Shown one piece after another: positions 25,578-35,162 of a stretch of 64,000 nt of DNA. Made by a program: the position numbers and the translations under genes. The notes under the pieces are model-generated. The model did not search any database and was not told the DNA's origin. It worked only from the letters and a program-made list of their open reading frames with translations. Positions within the stretch are counted from its first letter, which is position 1, and every line of letters begins with the position of its first letter. Source of the DNA: Sphingobium sp. Z007 (GTDB taxonomy: Bacteria > Pseudomonadota > Alphaproteobacteria > Sphingomonadales > Sphingomonadaceae); NCBI RefSeq assembly GCF_900013425.1, contig NZ_FBXK01000003.1, forward strand, positions 104,067-168,066, in the 5' to 3' direction.

Positions 25578-27104
25578 ATGGCGCTATTGAGTGTAATCCG
25601 GCGTTGGCACTTTCGGGAGAAGATGCCGATCCGTGAGATTGAGCGGCGCACAGGATTGTCGCGCAACACGATCCGCAAGTATCTGCGCGCGGGCACGGTA
25701 GAACCGCAGTTCAAGATTCCCGACCGACCGAGCAAGCTGGACCCCTATGCTGAGAAGCTGTCGGGGTGGCTGCGGATCGAGGCCGGCAAGTCGCGCAAAC
25801 AGAAGCGCACAGCCAAGCAGATGCACGCCGATCTGGTGTCTTTGGGCTATGATGGGTCCTATGGCCGTGTCGCGGCGTTTGTGCGGGCCTGGAAGGCTGG
25901 CCGGCAGATTGAGCAGCAGACCAGCGGGCGCGGAACATTCGTGCCGTTGGTCTTCCAGTCCGGTGAGGCATTTCAGTTCGACTGGAGTGAAGACTGGGCC
26001 ATTCTTGGTGGCGAGCGCGTCAAGTTACAGGCGGCGCATACCAAGCTGTCGCACAGCAAGGCCTTCATCGTGCGGGCCTATCCGCTCCAGACCCACGAGA
26101 TGCTGTTCGACGCGCTGACCCAGGCGTTCCGCGTTCTTGGCGGGGTTCCGCAACGCGGGATCTTCGATAATATGAAGACCGCGGTTGACCGGATCGGTAG
26201 CGGCAAGGCGCGACAGGTCAACGCCCGGTTTGCAGCGATGGCCAGCCATTATCTGTTTGAGCCTGAGTTTTGTAACCCAGCATCAGGGTGGGAGAAGGGA
26301 CAGGTCGAGAAGAACGTTCAGGATGCGCGGCGCAGACTGTGGCAGCGTTTGCCGAGCTTCCCGGATATCCATGCGCTCAACGCTTGGCTCGAGGAACAGT
26401 GTATCGCGCAATGGGGTGATATCCAGCATGGCAGCTTGCCCGGCACAGTTGCCGATGTTCATGCTGGGGAGGTCGGCAACCTGATGCAGTTGGGGCGGCC
26501 ATTTGATGGCTTTGTCGAGCACACCAAGCGGGTGTCGCCGATCTGCCTCATCCACTTCGAGCGCAACCGCTACAGCGTGCCCGCCTCGTTCGCCAACCGC
26601 CCGGTCAGTGTCAGGATCTATCCTGAGCGGATCGTGGTCGCCGCCGAGGGGCAGATCCTGTGTGAGCATAACCGGATCATTGAGCGATCTCACCACAGTG
26701 GCGGGCGGACGATCTATGACTGGCGGCATTATCTGGCGGTGATCCAGCGCAAGCCGGGCGCGCTGCGCAATGGTGCGCCGTTCACGCAGTTGCCAGAGGC
26801 CTTTAAACAGCTACAAAGCCAGCTTCTGCGGCGCCCCGGCGGTGATCGGGAGATGGCCGAGATCCTGGCGCTCGTGCTGCAGCATGACGAGCAGGCGGTG
26901 CTGTGCGCGGTCGAACTGGCGCTTGAGGCAGGCGTCGCTACCAAGACTCATGTTCTCAACCTTCTGCACCGTCTGACTGACGGTAAGGCGCCTCCCGCGC
27001 CCCCGATCGATGCGCCCCAGGCACTGCGTCTTGCCCAGGAGCCACTCGCCGATGTCGGGCGTTATGACGCCCTCCGTAATGGAGGGCTGCGCCATGCGTC
27101 ATGA
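25578..27104 (+). CDS. istA: IS21-family transposase IstA (copy 1)
   Basis: 508 residues from ATG 25578, with AAGGAG 9 bases upstream; earlier in-frame starts lie in the terminal repeat region. HTH: '[20 protein letters not shown]' (about residues 17-36). DDE core: '[16 protein letters not shown]' (Asp), '[14 protein letters not shown]' (Asp) and '[19 protein letters not shown]' (Glu). C-terminal beta-domain '[19 protein letters not shown]'. Overlaps istB by 11 bases. Confidence 0.95.
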   Translation: MALLSVIRRWHFREKMPIREIERRTGLSRNTIRKYLRAGTVEPQFKIPDRPSKLDPYAEKLSGWLRIEAGKSRKQKRTAKQMHADLVSLGYDGSYGRVAAFVRAWKAGRQIEQQTSGRGTFVPLVFQSGEAFQFDWSEDWAILGGERVKLQAAHTKLSHSKAFIVRAYPLQTHEMLFDALTQAFRVLGGVPQRGIFDNMKTAVDRIGSGKARQVNARFAAMASHYLFEPEFCNPASGWEKGQVEKNVQDARRRLWQRLPSFPDIHALNAWLEEQCIAQWGDIQHGSLPGTVADVHAGEVGNLMQLGRPFDGFVEHTKRVSPICLIHFERNRYSVPASFANRPVSVRIYPERIVVAAEGQILCEHNRIIERSHHSGGRTIYDWRHYLAVIQRKPGALRNGAPFTQLPEAFKQLQSQLLRRPGGDREMAEILALVLQHDEQAVLCAVELALEAGVATKTHVLNLLHRLTDGKAPPAPPIDAPQALRLAQEPLADVGRYDALRNGGLRHAS

Positions 27105-27873
27105 CCCTGCCAGCGCCGCTGTTGTCGTCATGCTCAAGGCGCTCAAGATGTATGGCATGGCCCAGGCAGTCGGAGACCTCATCGAGCAAGGTGCCCCAGC
27201 CTTCGACGCTGCCGTGCCGATCATCTCCCAACTGCTGAAGGCCGAAATGGCTGAGCGGGAGGTCCGCTCGATCGCTTACCAGATCAAGGCAGCCCGGTTC
27301 CCGGCCTACAAGGATCTGGCCGGGTTCGACTTCGCCTCAAGCGAGGTCAATGAAGCTATGGTCCGGCAACTGCATGGCGGCGAATTTATCGATGGCGGTG
27401 ATAACGTCGTGCTGATCGGCGGTCCTGGCACGGGGAAATCCCATATCGCCACTGCGCTGGGCGTCCAGGCCGTCGAGCATCACCGCAAGAAGGTCCGGTT
27501 CTTCGCCACGGTCGACCTGGTCAACGCCCTCGAACAGGAAAAGGTCATGAACAAGGCCGGCCAGCTCGCTGAGCGCTTGCTGCGCCTCGATCTCATCATC
27601 CTCGACGAGCTCGGATATCTACCGTTCAGCCCATCAGGTGGCGCGCTGCTGTTCCATCTGCTCAGCAAACTCTATGAGCGCACCAGCGTGATCATCACCA
27701 CAAATCTCAGCTTCAGCGAATGGGCTGGCGTGTTTGGCGATGCAAAAATGACCACTGCGCTGCTGGATCGGCTCACCCACCACTGCCACATCATCGAGAC
27801 CGGCAATGACAGCTTCCGGTTCAAAGCCAGCTCCGCAGTCTCCAAAACACGAAAGGAAAAATCACCAGCTTGA
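27094..27873 (+). CDS. istB: IS21-family helper ATPase IstB (copy 1)
   Basis: 259 residues from ATG 27094, inside the end of istA. Walker A '[15 protein letters not shown]', Walker B '[12 protein letters not shown]', sensor '[16 protein letters not shown]'. A longer frame opens at 27010 but the ATG at 27094 gives the canonical IstB beginning ('[18 protein letters not shown]'). It regulates IstA and target selection. Confidence 0.95.
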   Translation: MRHDPASAAVVVMLKALKMYGMAQAVGDLIEQGAPAFDAAVPIISQLLKAEMAEREVRSIAYQIKAARFPAYKDLAGFDFASSEVNEAMVRQLHGGEFIDGGDNVVLIGGPGTGKSHIATALGVQAVEHHRKKVRFFATVDLVNALEQEKVMNKAGQLAERLLRLDLIILDELGYLPFSPSGGALLFHLLSKLYERTSVIITTNLSFSEWAGVFGDAKMTTALLDRLTHHCHIIETGNDSFRFKASSAVSKTRKEKSPA

Positions 27874-27958
27874 CCCTCGTCCCGCAACGCGGGACACACC
27901 TTCCACCCGGGTCACTTCTCGATGAAAATCCCGGGTCATATCTCAGTGGAAATCAACA

Positions 27959-28034
27959 GGCGGCCATCATCACCTTCCGCCGGGATCGCATCCTGCCCGA
28001 CCGCACGCAGGAAGGGACCCGCGATCATGGCTGA
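27959..28034 (+). pseudogene. 3' tail of the tra gene upstream of trbI, cut by IS21
   Basis: Right after the IS the frame reads 'AAIITFRRDRILPDRTQEGT' to TGA 28034, overlapping the trbI start by 8 bases (ATGGCTGA). This coupling shows it is the end of the gene that precedes trbI in the operon. In F-type systems that position usually belongs to the TraC ATPase, but 24 residues are too few to identify it. Confidence 0.55.
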
Positions 28035-28713
28035 TCAACCCGAACTCGACCTCCCGCCCGCACCTCCCGCGTCCCAAGCCGCGCTTCCAAAGCGCCGGGT
28101 TGGCTTTGGAGGCTTCACGCGACAGCAGATCATCATCGGCCTGGTCATGTTGGCGCTGTTGATCTGGGGGATGTGGGTCACGCGCGCTCTCACGGCGCCG
28201 AAGCAGGATCACATCGTCTCGGCCAGGCTGTCGGCGCTGGTGGGCGATTATGTCGAGGCCCAGCGATTTTCGGGCTCACCGCCCGATCGGGTCCAGGCCG
28301 AGATGAGGGCTTTCATGTCTTCGCTCGACAAGGAGCTGCAACGCCGGAGCGAGGGCGGGCAAGTCGTGCTGGTCGGCGAGGCGGTCCTCACCAAGAATGT
28401 GCCGGACATCACGGAGAGCCTGAAGAAGGCGGTGTTCGCGTCCGGGGTTCCGGAGCCGAAACGCGTTTCCGTCGAGCAGCTGCAGCGCATGCAGGAGCTG
28501 TCGGCCGCTCAGGCTGCTCTCATCGCCGCGCGGCAACCGCCCTTGGCACCGTCGGGACAGATCGACCCTATGGCTGGTGCGCAGGCGATCTCTCCGCAGG
28601 ATCCGTCCGCCAGCGGTTCGTTCGCGCAACCGTTGCCGCAGCCGGCGCCTGGGCAGGTGTCCGGACCGTCGGTCTCAACCTTTGGAGGCCCCGATGGCAA
28701 CGGCGGTCAGTGA
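28027..28713 (+). CDS. trbI: F-type conjugation protein TrbI
   Basis: 228 residues from ATG 28027. Pro/Ala-rich cytoplasmic N-terminus, one membrane span 'IIIGLVMLALLIWGMWVTRA' (about 35-54), then 'SARLSALVGDYVEAQRFSG' and 'GQVVLVGEAVLTKNVPDITE', the TrbI (type-F) signature. The tail is Gln/Pro-rich. In F it is an inner-membrane protein that influences pilus outgrowth and retraction. Overlaps the next gene by 20 bases. Confidence 0.8.
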   Translation: MADQPELDLPPAPPASQAALPKRRVGFGGFTRQQIIIGLVMLALLIWGMWVTRALTAPKQDHIVSARLSALVGDYVEAQRFSGSPPDRVQAEMRAFMSSLDKELQRRSEGGQVVLVGEAVLTKNVPDITESLKKAVFASGVPEPKRVSVEQLQRMQELSAAQAALIAARQPPLAPSGQIDPMAGAQAISPQDPSASGSFAQPLPQPAPGQVSGPSVSTFGGPDGNGGQ

Positions 28714-29230
28714 GCTCTCCGCCCCACGCTGGCGGCCGCGCAAGCGCCTGTGGGCGATGCTGCTCGTTGCGCTCGTCGGAACGGGGCTAGTTAGTGCGAT
28801 GAGCTCATGGCGCGACGGCCACGTCTTCCTCATCAACGCGAGCGATTCCCTCCCCAATTGGGCTTTCCTCATCCGCCGGCACCAACCGCCGGCGCGCGGC
28901 GACTACGTGTTCTTCGATCCGCCGCAGAGCGCGCTTCTGCGCCGCCATTTTGGGACGAAACCTCAGATGTTCGGCAAGATCGTCTATGGCATGCCGGGCG
29001 ATGTGGTCGCGCACCGCGGAATGGTCGTGACGATCAACGGCAAGCCCATCGGGCAGATGAAACCGCTCACGCGCTTTGGCGAGCCACTGACGCCGGGCGC
29101 GGAGGGCGCGATCCCCTCGGGTTGCTATTATGCCGGGTCTCCCCACCGCGATGGGTTCGACAGCCGTTACGCCGAAATCGGTTTCGTCTGCGGCCGCCAG
29201 ATTGTCGGTGTCGGGGAGCCCGTGCTGTGA
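28694..29230 (+). CDS. traF: Conjugative-transfer signal peptidase (S26, TraF type)
   Basis: 178 residues from ATG 28694, with GGAGG upstream. One N-terminal membrane segment, then box B 'NASDSLPNWAFLI' supplying the catalytic Ser. The Lys lies in 'FGKIVYGMPGDVV'. 'SGCYYAGSPHRDGFDSRYAE' matches the family's terminal box. TraF-type peptidases process the conjugative pilin. Note that a thioredoxin-like protein also called TraF is encoded at 34335-35162. The stop overlaps the GTG start of traW. Confidence 0.85.
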   Translation: MATAVSELSAPRWRPRKRLWAMLLVALVGTGLVSAMSSWRDGHVFLINASDSLPNWAFLIRRHQPPARGDYVFFDPPQSALLRRHFGTKPQMFGKIVYGMPGDVVAHRGMVVTINGKPIGQMKPLTRFGEPLTPGAEGAIPSGCYYAGSPHRDGFDSRYAEIGFVCGRQIVGVGEPVL

Positions 29231-29883
29231 AGCGGCTGATCGGCGTTGGTGGAGCGGCCGTGCTCCTCGGTATAGCCGCCTTTGCCATGAGCCCTGCGCG
29301 CATCGAGGCGCGTGACTATGGGCAGACTGGCCAGGCCTTCCCGGTCATCGAGCCGGATCTGCTTTCGACGATCGAAGCGCGGTTGAAACGCGCTGAGGCG
29401 ACCGGCGAACTCGCGCGCACCAACGAGATGTTCGCCAAGCGCGTCGAAGCGAAGGTTCGGCGACCCACTCCCGTTGCGGGTCTTTCACCTGCGACCGAGA
29501 CCAGAGACTGGACCTATGACCCGACTGTCCAGCTCGAGCACGATATTCGTGACCAGAAGGGCAACCTCATCGGCCGCGCCGGACAGCGCATCAATCCGCT
29601 CGACTTCGTCGCGATCAAACAGGCGCTCGTGTTCGTCGATGGCGACGATGCAAATCAGATCGCCTGGGCCACGAGCCGGTACACCGATCTCAATGCCAAG
29701 ATCATTTTCGTCAGCGGCTCGCCAATCGAGGAGATGACGAACCGGAAACGCCGCTTCTACTTCGACCAGGAGGGCAAGCTCACCTCACGTTTCGGCATCG
29801 AACATACGCCCGCGGTCGTGCAGCAGAACGGCCGCGTGATGCGCGTGTCCGAGCAGGCGCTCAAGAAGGGGAGGGCCGGTTGA
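29227..29883 (+). CDS. traW: F-type pilus assembly protein TraW
   Basis: 218 residues starting at GTG 29227 (overlap GTGA with the previous stop). Signal peptide 'FAMSPARIEARDYGQTGQAF'. Then 'PVIEPDLLSTIEARLKRAEA' and 'DPTVQLEHDIRDQKGNLIGR', and the C-terminal 'ALVFVDGDDANQIAWA' and 'FYFDQEGKLTSRFGIEHTPA' typical of TraW. Periplasmic; acts with TraU and TrbC in pilus assembly. Confidence 0.9.
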   Translation: MKRLIGVGGAAVLLGIAAFAMSPARIEARDYGQTGQAFPVIEPDLLSTIEARLKRAEATGELARTNEMFAKRVEAKVRRPTPVAGLSPATETRDWTYDPTVQLEHDIRDQKGNLIGRAGQRINPLDFVAIKQALVFVDGDDANQIAWATSRYTDLNAKIIFVSGSPIEEMTNRKRRFYFDQEGKLTSRFGIEHTPAVVQQNGRVMRVSEQALKKGRAG

Positions 29884-30152
29884 TGCCGCTTTGGCTCGAC
29901 CTTCTTCGCACGCCGATGGCTGCGCCGGAGACCCCTGCGCTTCGTCGCATGCGGTTCACCTGGCAAGCGCTATGCCTCACTTGCGCCCTCGTCGTTGGTC
30001 TCTTCTCGCCGCTGCGCCACGCGATTGGCCGCGTGGCGCCAATCGGCGCCGCCCTGATCCTGTTCGCGACCGCCGCACACACCTGTCTTTACCTGCTCCG
30101 AAAGCAGCGCGCCGACCGAGCTTTCCTTGAAAGCGTGGGAGGGGGCGAATGA
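29883..30152 (+). CDS. Small two-span membrane protein in the tra operon
   Basis: 89 residues from ATG 29883 (TGATG overlap with traW). Two hydrophobic segments: 'WQALCLTCALVVGLFSPL' and 'VAPIGAALILFATAAHTCLY'. Overlaps traU by ATGA, so it is translationally coupled on both sides. No named F homologue; a conserved position between traW and traU suggests a transfer role. Confidence 0.65.
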   Translation: MPLWLDLLRTPMAAPETPALRRMRFTWQALCLTCALVVGLFSPLRHAIGRVAPIGAALILFATAAHTCLYLLRKQRADRAFLESVGGGE

Positions 30153-31171
30153 CCGGGCTGCCTCGCCGCCTCTTCGGCCTCTTCGCGTTCTTGCTTGCGA
30201 TGATCGCTCTGGCGCCCCCGGCAACCGCGGCCGGGCCGACCTGCAATGGCAAGTTCGTCAATCCGATCACCGATGTTTGTTGGTCCTGCCTCTTTCCGCT
30301 CTCCGTCGGCGCCTTGAAGATTTGGCCGAGCAGCCGCCCCGATCCCAGCAATCCCGCATCGCCCATCTGCGCCTGCGCCGACCCGCTCCCGCGCATCGGC
30401 ATATCGGTCGGGTTCTGGGAGCCGGCGCGCCTCGCGGACGTGACGATGAAGCCGTGGTGTTTCCCCAACCTTGGCGGCATCCGGATCGCGCCAGGGTTCG
30501 ATATCGGTCAGGGCTATCTGACCGGGCCGTCCATGGTCGGCGGCCGCTCCCAAAGTACGGCAAAATGGCACGTCCACTGGTATGTCTATCCGCTTCTCTA
30601 CTGGATGGAGATCCTGACCGACTTCGCCTGTTTCGAGCAGGCGTCGTTCGATATCGCCTACATGACCGAGGTTGACCCGCTCTGGCAGGATGACTCGCTG
30701 GCAGCGCTCATCAATCCTGAGGCGATCGTGTTCGCCAATCCCATCGCGCAGGCTGCCTGCGCCGGCGACTGTATCGCCGGCACCGTCCATCTGCCGCTCG
30801 ATCCGCTATTCTGGTGCGCCGGCTGTCAGGGCTCGATGTATCCGCTCAACGGGAACATCCCCTCCTCGATCGGGCACGTCCAATCCTCGCGTCTCGCGCT
30901 CTCGCGGTTCGCGTTCAAGATGCACCGCGAGGCGCTTGCCTGGGGGACGATGGGATCGGCCGGGCTCTGCAAGAAGTACCTCATGCCGATCATGCGGAAG
31001 CAGCAATACCGCTTCCAGATGGTCAATCCGATTCCGACCGTCAGCGGGCGCTTCGCCTGCTCCGCTATCGGTGCTTCCACCATGCCGCCCGACGCTGGAC
31101 GTGCCTATCCCGCCGGCGGCGAGGACATGGGCTACCTCGTCTGGCGCAAGCGCAATTGCTGCGTGCTCTAG
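30149..31171 (+). CDS. traU: F-type pilus assembly protein TraU
   Basis: 340 residues with a signal peptide ('IALAPPATAAG'). Signature stretches: 'GKFVNPITDVCWSCLFPLSV', 'WPSSRPDPSNPASPICACAD', 'MKPWCFPNLGG' and 'ADPLFW'-like 'LPLDPLFWCAGCQGSMYPL'. More than ten cysteines fit a disulfide-rich periplasmic protein needed for DNA transfer. Coupled to its neighbours. Confidence 0.93.
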   Translation: MTGLPRRLFGLFAFLLAMIALAPPATAAGPTCNGKFVNPITDVCWSCLFPLSVGALKIWPSSRPDPSNPASPICACADPLPRIGISVGFWEPARLADVTMKPWCFPNLGGIRIAPGFDIGQGYLTGPSMVGGRSQSTAKWHVHWYVYPLLYWMEILTDFACFEQASFDIAYMTEVDPLWQDDSLAALINPEAIVFANPIAQAACAGDCIAGTVHLPLDPLFWCAGCQGSMYPLNGNIPSSIGHVQSSRLALSRFAFKMHREALAWGTMGSAGLCKKYLMPIMRKQQYRFQMVNPIPTVSGRFACSAIGASTMPPDAGRAYPAGGEDMGYLVWRKRNCCVL

Positions 31172-31181
31172 GGGTCTGACG

Positions 31182-31925
31182 ATGCGCTATCTCACCATCG
31201 GCATCCTCGCCGTCCTTGGTACCGCTGGCGTGTCGGCGCTGCTCGCGCAGACCGTCGACGGCTTAGACGTCCAGGCGATCAAGAAGCATTCGGCTGATCT
31301 CGCCGCCGAAGCGCAAGCCTTCGTCGACCAGGTCAAGGACAGGGGCGATCAGTTCCGGGAGGAAGCCGCTCAGGTCCACGAGGGCGGCACCGAAAATATG
31401 CGCAAGGTTGCGACGATTGATCTTCCAAAGGGTCCGGCAGGACCGGTCGACTTCGACGAGATCGTGAAGGGCGCGTCCCAGAATGTGAACGCAAAGGGTG
31501 GGGAGGCGCCGCAGTTCATCGTCTTCGCAAGCCTGTCTATGCCCGACGCGACGCTGAAACAGCTCGTGCGAGACACCTCAAGCGCTGGCGGCGTGGTCGT
31601 GTTCAGAGGCTTTCCGAACAATTCGGCGAAGGAGTTCGTGACGCGGCTCGGCAAGGTTGTCGACAAGGGGCAGTTCGCCAGCATTGGCATCGATCCCCGA
31701 CTTTTCCGCGCGTTCGATGTTCAAGCCGTTCCAACCTACATCACGGTCTCGTCCGACTTCGACCTATGCGCCGGCTTCTCCTGTCAGACCAAGGTGCCGC
31801 CTTATGACCGCATGATCGGCAACGTGACGGTTGAATATGCTCTTTCGACCTTCGCCGAGGGAAGTGGCCCAGGCGCGCGCGTGGCCGCGGTGGCGCTCTC
31901 GAACATGAAGGGCGATCGGCAATGA
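31182..31925 (+). CDS. trbC: F-type pilus assembly protein TrbC
   Basis: 247 residues from ATG 31182 (AGGGG upstream). Signal-like N-terminus, helical linker, then the thioredoxin-like TrbC domain: 'QFIVFASLSMPDATLKQLVR', 'GGVVVFRGFPNNSAKEF' and 'FRAFDVQAVPTYITVSSDFD'. Cysteines in 'LCAGFSCQT'. Periplasmic partner of TraW. Overlaps traN by ATGA. Confidence 0.9.
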   Translation: MRYLTIGILAVLGTAGVSALLAQTVDGLDVQAIKKHSADLAAEAQAFVDQVKDRGDQFREEAAQVHEGGTENMRKVATIDLPKGPAGPVDFDEIVKGASQNVNAKGGEAPQFIVFASLSMPDATLKQLVRDTSSAGGVVVFRGFPNNSAKEFVTRLGKVVDKGQFASIGIDPRLFRAFDVQAVPTYITVSSDFDLCAGFSCQTKVPPYDRMIGNVTVEYALSTFAEGSGPGARVAAVALSNMKGDRQ

Positions 31926-33757
31926 TCGCGCGGCGCCTCTTGGGAGGATTGTGCGCGCTGCTGCTCACGACTGAGCCCGTCGCCGCGCAGGAGATGACGG
32001 TCGACCAAGCCCGTGCCGAGGGCAGGGCTATGGCCCAGGAGAAACGGAACGATTCCTCGCTGGTTCCGTCGAGCGACGCGCAGGCTGCGGCCGTTCCCGG
32101 CTACACAGGCACCAGCCAGCCACAGACGACCTATTATGACGACCCAGACAAGCTCGTCGCAGACGCCCAGGCGCTGAAGTCATCAGACCAAAGCTACCGG
32201 GTCACAACCGACGCCGATCACACCCGCGCGACATTCAGCAACGCCGAGATCCTGGCGACGACGGACCGCGCAACGACCGTCGAAAGCGACCCTTCGGCCT
32301 ATCTTGCAGGCGAGGCATATAGCAGCACCAGCGGGAGCTGCACGCCGCTTCCGCCGGGCTCAGGAACGAGCGGATACTACGAGGCCACATGCAACCAAGG
32401 AACTAAGATCGAGCAGGAGCCCCGATCGTGCTCGATCACGATGGTGCCCGAGACCACGACAGTCGACGCGTACAAGTTTTTCGTTGTGCCAAATGGTGCT
32501 TACGGCACCCCCTTTGCGCGATATGATGCGATGGCGCCGCATTTGGCTTCAGGTGTCTGCCGACCGACGGGCGTCGTGATGCAGGCTTGTCAGGCGCACA
32601 GGATTTACGGCGTTTCGACCAACAAATTCTGCGACGACTATAATGCGACCGAATATGTCTGCTCTGAGAATCTGACCGATCTCTCCCTCCTTCCAAGCCC
32701 GATCACCGGCCAAGGCTGGCACGCCAAGACGACCGAAACGCAGGTGACGACCAAAAGGGTCGATGGATGCGGAGCCATGGCCGGAGATACGATGTGCACG
32801 GCTGATCCGGCCGGGGAAGTCTGCACAGAGGGTCCCGAGACCCGGATCATCGAAGGCGTGCCTGTGACGCCGTCGTGCTGGGCGTGGAAGCGCACCTTCA
32901 CCTGCAACGTCATGTCGGCGGGCAACGATTGCGGGGATTTGGAGAGCAATCGGTCGTGCACGTTCCTCCGTGAAGATTGCCTTGATGACCCGCAGAGTGG
33001 GGCCTGCAAGGTCGCGGAGAAAGTGTATCGCTGCCCGACCCCTTCGAGCACGGTCGGGGGCGACAAGCAGTATATATGTGGGGACGACGTCTACTGCATC
33101 AACGGCGATTGCGAGCCGATCGTCCGCGAGGCGTCGACCGAGTTCAGGGACGCGCTCGTCGGCCTTCATGCACTCGATCAAGCCGGCAAGGAGTTCAACG
33201 AAGCCGATTTCAAGGTTTTCACCGGCACACGCGAGACCTGCCACAAACCCGTATTCGGCTTAATCAACTGCTGCGCGGGAAAGGTGTCCGGCCTCGTGCC
33301 GCTGGGTGCTGGTGCAGCAGCGCTCGCCGGCGGACCGGCCGCGATCGCCGCCTTCGCCACGCCGTTCCTTGTCCTGTTCGCATGTAGCCAGGACGAGATG
33401 AAGCTCGACATCAAAGATCGGATGGGCCTTTGCCATAATCTCGGCAGCTATTGCTCATCGAGCTTCCTCGGGATCTGTTCGACCAAGCGAACCGCCTATT
33501 GCTGCTTCGAGAGCAAGCTTTCGCGCGTCCTGCAAGAGCAGGGCCGCCCGCAGCTCGGCAAGCCTTGGGGTAGCGCGAAAAAGGAGCAGTGTCAGGGCTT
33601 CACGGTCGACGAGTTCGCGAGACTCGACCTGTCGGTGATGGATTTCACCGACGTTTATTCCGACTTCATGGATGCAGCGAAGCTGCCCGATGAGGTCCAG
33701 ACGATGTCCGAAATTCAGGACAAGATTCAGGACTATTATGATCTTCACGGCAAATGA
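31922..33757 (+). CDS. traN: Mating-pair stabilisation protein TraN
   Basis: 611 residues, signal peptide ending 'TTEPVAAQE'. Very Cys-rich (for example 'CMADPAGEVC'-type 'MCTADPAGEVC', 'CLDDPQSGACKVAEKVYRC', 'VYCINGDCEPI', 'CAGKVSGLVPLGAG'), ending in the conserved TraN block 'AYCCFESKLSRVLQEQGRPQ'. Outer-membrane adhesin that stabilises the donor-recipient contact. Slightly longer N-terminal region than F TraN. Confidence 0.92.
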   Translation: MIARRLLGGLCALLLTTEPVAAQEMTVDQARAEGRAMAQEKRNDSSLVPSSDAQAAAVPGYTGTSQPQTTYYDDPDKLVADAQALKSSDQSYRVTTDADHTRATFSNAEILATTDRATTVESDPSAYLAGEAYSSTSGSCTPLPPGSGTSGYYEATCNQGTKIEQEPRSCSITMVPETTTVDAYKFFVVPNGAYGTPFARYDAMAPHLASGVCRPTGVVMQACQAHRIYGVSTNKFCDDYNATEYVCSENLTDLSLLPSPITGQGWHAKTTETQVTTKRVDGCGAMAGDTMCTADPAGEVCTEGPETRIIEGVPVTPSCWAWKRTFTCNVMSAGNDCGDLESNRSCTFLREDCLDDPQSGACKVAEKVYRCPTPSSTVGGDKQYICGDDVYCINGDCEPIVREASTEFRDALVGLHALDQAGKEFNEADFKVFTGTRETCHKPVFGLINCCAGKVSGLVPLGAGAAALAGGPAAIAAFATPFLVLFACSQDEMKLDIKDRMGLCHNLGSYCSSSFLGICSTKRTAYCCFESKLSRVLQEQGRPQLGKPWGSAKKEQCQGFTVDEFARLDLSVMDFTDVYSDFMDAAKLPDEVQTMSEIQDKIQDYYDLHGK

Positions 33758-33797
33758 TCGTCGGCCGGCCGCGTCAGGCGCCCGGCACGAGTGGGAC

Positions 33798-34127
33798 ATG
33801 TCAGTCTTCGAGCTGGCGATTTTCGTTGGCACGGATCGCGCCAAGACGCCCGCGCGCGCTGACTTCTTGTCCGAGTTCCTAGCCGGCTGGCTCGACTGCA
33901 AGATCGGGGTCGAAGACATCGATCGAGCACTTGCGAACATGATCGGTAGCGGATGGCTGGCGATGGTCGGAGAGCGGTTGATGCCGACGGAGGAAGGCCA
34001 CCGCGCCGCCGGTGTGTTGCTCAATGGAGTGATCGGGATGGTCGACCAAGCGGATGCTGCTGAAAGGCGCTTCGCCAATGTGCGTCGTGCTGAGGCTCGC
34101 AAAAAGGGAATCGGATCATGGTTTTGA
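33798..34127 (+). CDS. 109-residue winged-helix-like protein in the tra operon
   Basis: From ATG 33798; an in-frame ATG at 33738 inside the traN end is possible. 'FLSEFLAGWLDCKIGVEDID' then 'ALANMIGSGWLAMVGERLMP' looks like a PadR/MarR-like wing and recognition pattern. The C-terminus is basic. No tra homologue recognised. It may be a local regulator or a cargo gene. Overlaps the next small frame by 10 bases. Confidence 0.5.
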   Translation: MSVFELAIFVGTDRAKTPARADFLSEFLAGWLDCKIGVEDIDRALANMIGSGWLAMVGERLMPTEEGHRAAGVLLNGVIGMVDQADAAERRFANVRRAEARKKGIGSWF

Positions 34128-34351
34128 CGTTCGTTCAGCTGCCGGCGCTGATCGCACTGCTGTCAGCTTTGCCGCCAGCGAAGCCGGCCACACCACGCGG
34201 CTGTGGAGCCGCTGCCGCCCCCAGTGATGTCGATTGCTGCATCCACTTTGCGCTCTGGGACGGCCAAGCCGCGCATTCCCAGCGGCCTTCGCCCTTCGCC
34301 CAAACGGCTCCATCCGATGAAAGGACGTCCGGCGATGAAAAGGCTCGCTAG
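34118..34351 (+). CDS. Possible 77-residue coupled peptide
   Basis: ATG 34118 overlaps the previous stop (ATGGTTTTGA). The N-terminus 'VLTFVQLPALIALLSALPPA' could be a signal or anchor. The remainder is Pro/Ser-rich and overlaps the start of thiol-TraF by 17 bases. Coupling favours it being real, its composition argues against it. Confidence 0.3.
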   Translation: MVLTFVQLPALIALLSALPPAKPATPRGCGAAAAPSDVDCCIHFALWDGQAAHSQRPSPFAQTAPSDERTSGDEKAR

Positions 34352-35162
34352 GCTTTCGATGCTCCTGCTGGGCTTGTCGTCAGTGAGCACGGCGGTTCCG
34401 CTCCGAGCCCAAGAAACTACCGTCGCTCGCGATGCGATCGAGCAAGACGTACCGGACGATTTCTATTGTGGAGAGCGTAGGCTCGGCCAGTGGTTCTATT
34501 GCGTGAAGCCGAAGCCGACCGAGGCCCCGCTCAGCGCCGCGGCCGAGCCGCAGGTGAGCGCGGCCGATCGGATCGCGGCCATCGGCAGGCAGCTCGACGA
34601 ATTGAAGGCGCGCGCGATCCTCGAGCCGAGCGAGGCCAACGTCATTGCCTATGTTCGCTTTCAACGTGAGCAGCTCGACCGCGCGTCGACCTTCTCCGAC
34701 ACCTGGCAGCGGGCGCTCTGGCAGAACCCCGATCTCGACTACACGCTTCAACGACCTGTCTCGACGGTCGGCAAGCGCCTCTGGCTCGACAACCGCAAGG
34801 CGGACCGGGATGAGGTCTTGACTAACCTTGGGCAGCGGTACGGCTTGTTCTATTTCTACGCGCAGAGCTGCGGCGCCTGCGAGGTGTTTGCGCCGATCCT
34901 CCGTTCGGTCACCGACAGCCACAGGATGACGGTGATGGCCGTCTCGATGGACGGCGGCCCGAACCGCGAATTTCCCAACTATGTGGTCGATTCTGGCCAA
35001 CGAGCTCGGATGGGCGTGCCCGGCAATGAAACGCCGGCGCTTGTCCTGTTCGACACGCAGACGAAGCGGACGATTCCGGTCGGTTACGGCGTGCTCAGCG
35101 CCGATGAGATCATGGATCGCATCTTTATGCTGACCAACACGAAGGTGGGGAGCGATTATTGA
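34335..35162 (+). CDS. traF: F-type pilus assembly protein TraF (thioredoxin-like)
   Basis: 275 residues from ATG 34335. Signal peptide 'LGLSSVSTAVPLRAQE'. The early 'DFYCGERRLGQWFYCVKPKP' is the typical TraF N-terminal box, and the thioredoxin-like domain carries CxxC in 'YFYAQSCGACEVFAPIL' followed by 'NYVVDSGQRARMGVPGNETP'. Probably aids disulfide formation in TraN/TraU/TraH. Overlaps traH (TGATG). Confidence 0.9.
   Translation: MKRLARLSMLLLGLSSVSTAVPLRAQETTVARDAIEQDVPDDFYCGERRLGQWFYCVKPKPTEAPLSAAAEPQVSAADRIAAIGRQLDELKARAILEPSEANVIAYVRFQREQLDRASTFSDTWQRALWQNPDLDYTLQRPVSTVGKRLWLDNRKADRDEVLTNLGQRYGLFYFYAQSCGACEVFAPILRSVTDSHRMTVMAVSMDGGPNREFPNYVVDSGQRARMGVPGNETPALVLFDTQTKRTIPVGYGVLSADEIMDRIFMLTNTKVGSDY

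Larger units (their letters stand above)
25465..27958 (+). mobile_element. IS21-family element, copy 1 (2,494 bp)
   Basis: Ends are TGTTGATTTCCACTGAGA (left, from 25465) and its inverted form (right, to 27958). A second inner block AGAAGTGACCC/GGGTCACTTCT follows on each side, the multiple-repeat end structure of IS21 elements. It carries istA and istB and matches copy 2 at 53782-56275 in length and in every encoded frame. The flanks are CCGAT on the left (IS30 remnant) and GGCGG on the right (tra operon). There is no target duplication, so at least one flank has been replaced by later recombination or deletion. Confidence 0.93.
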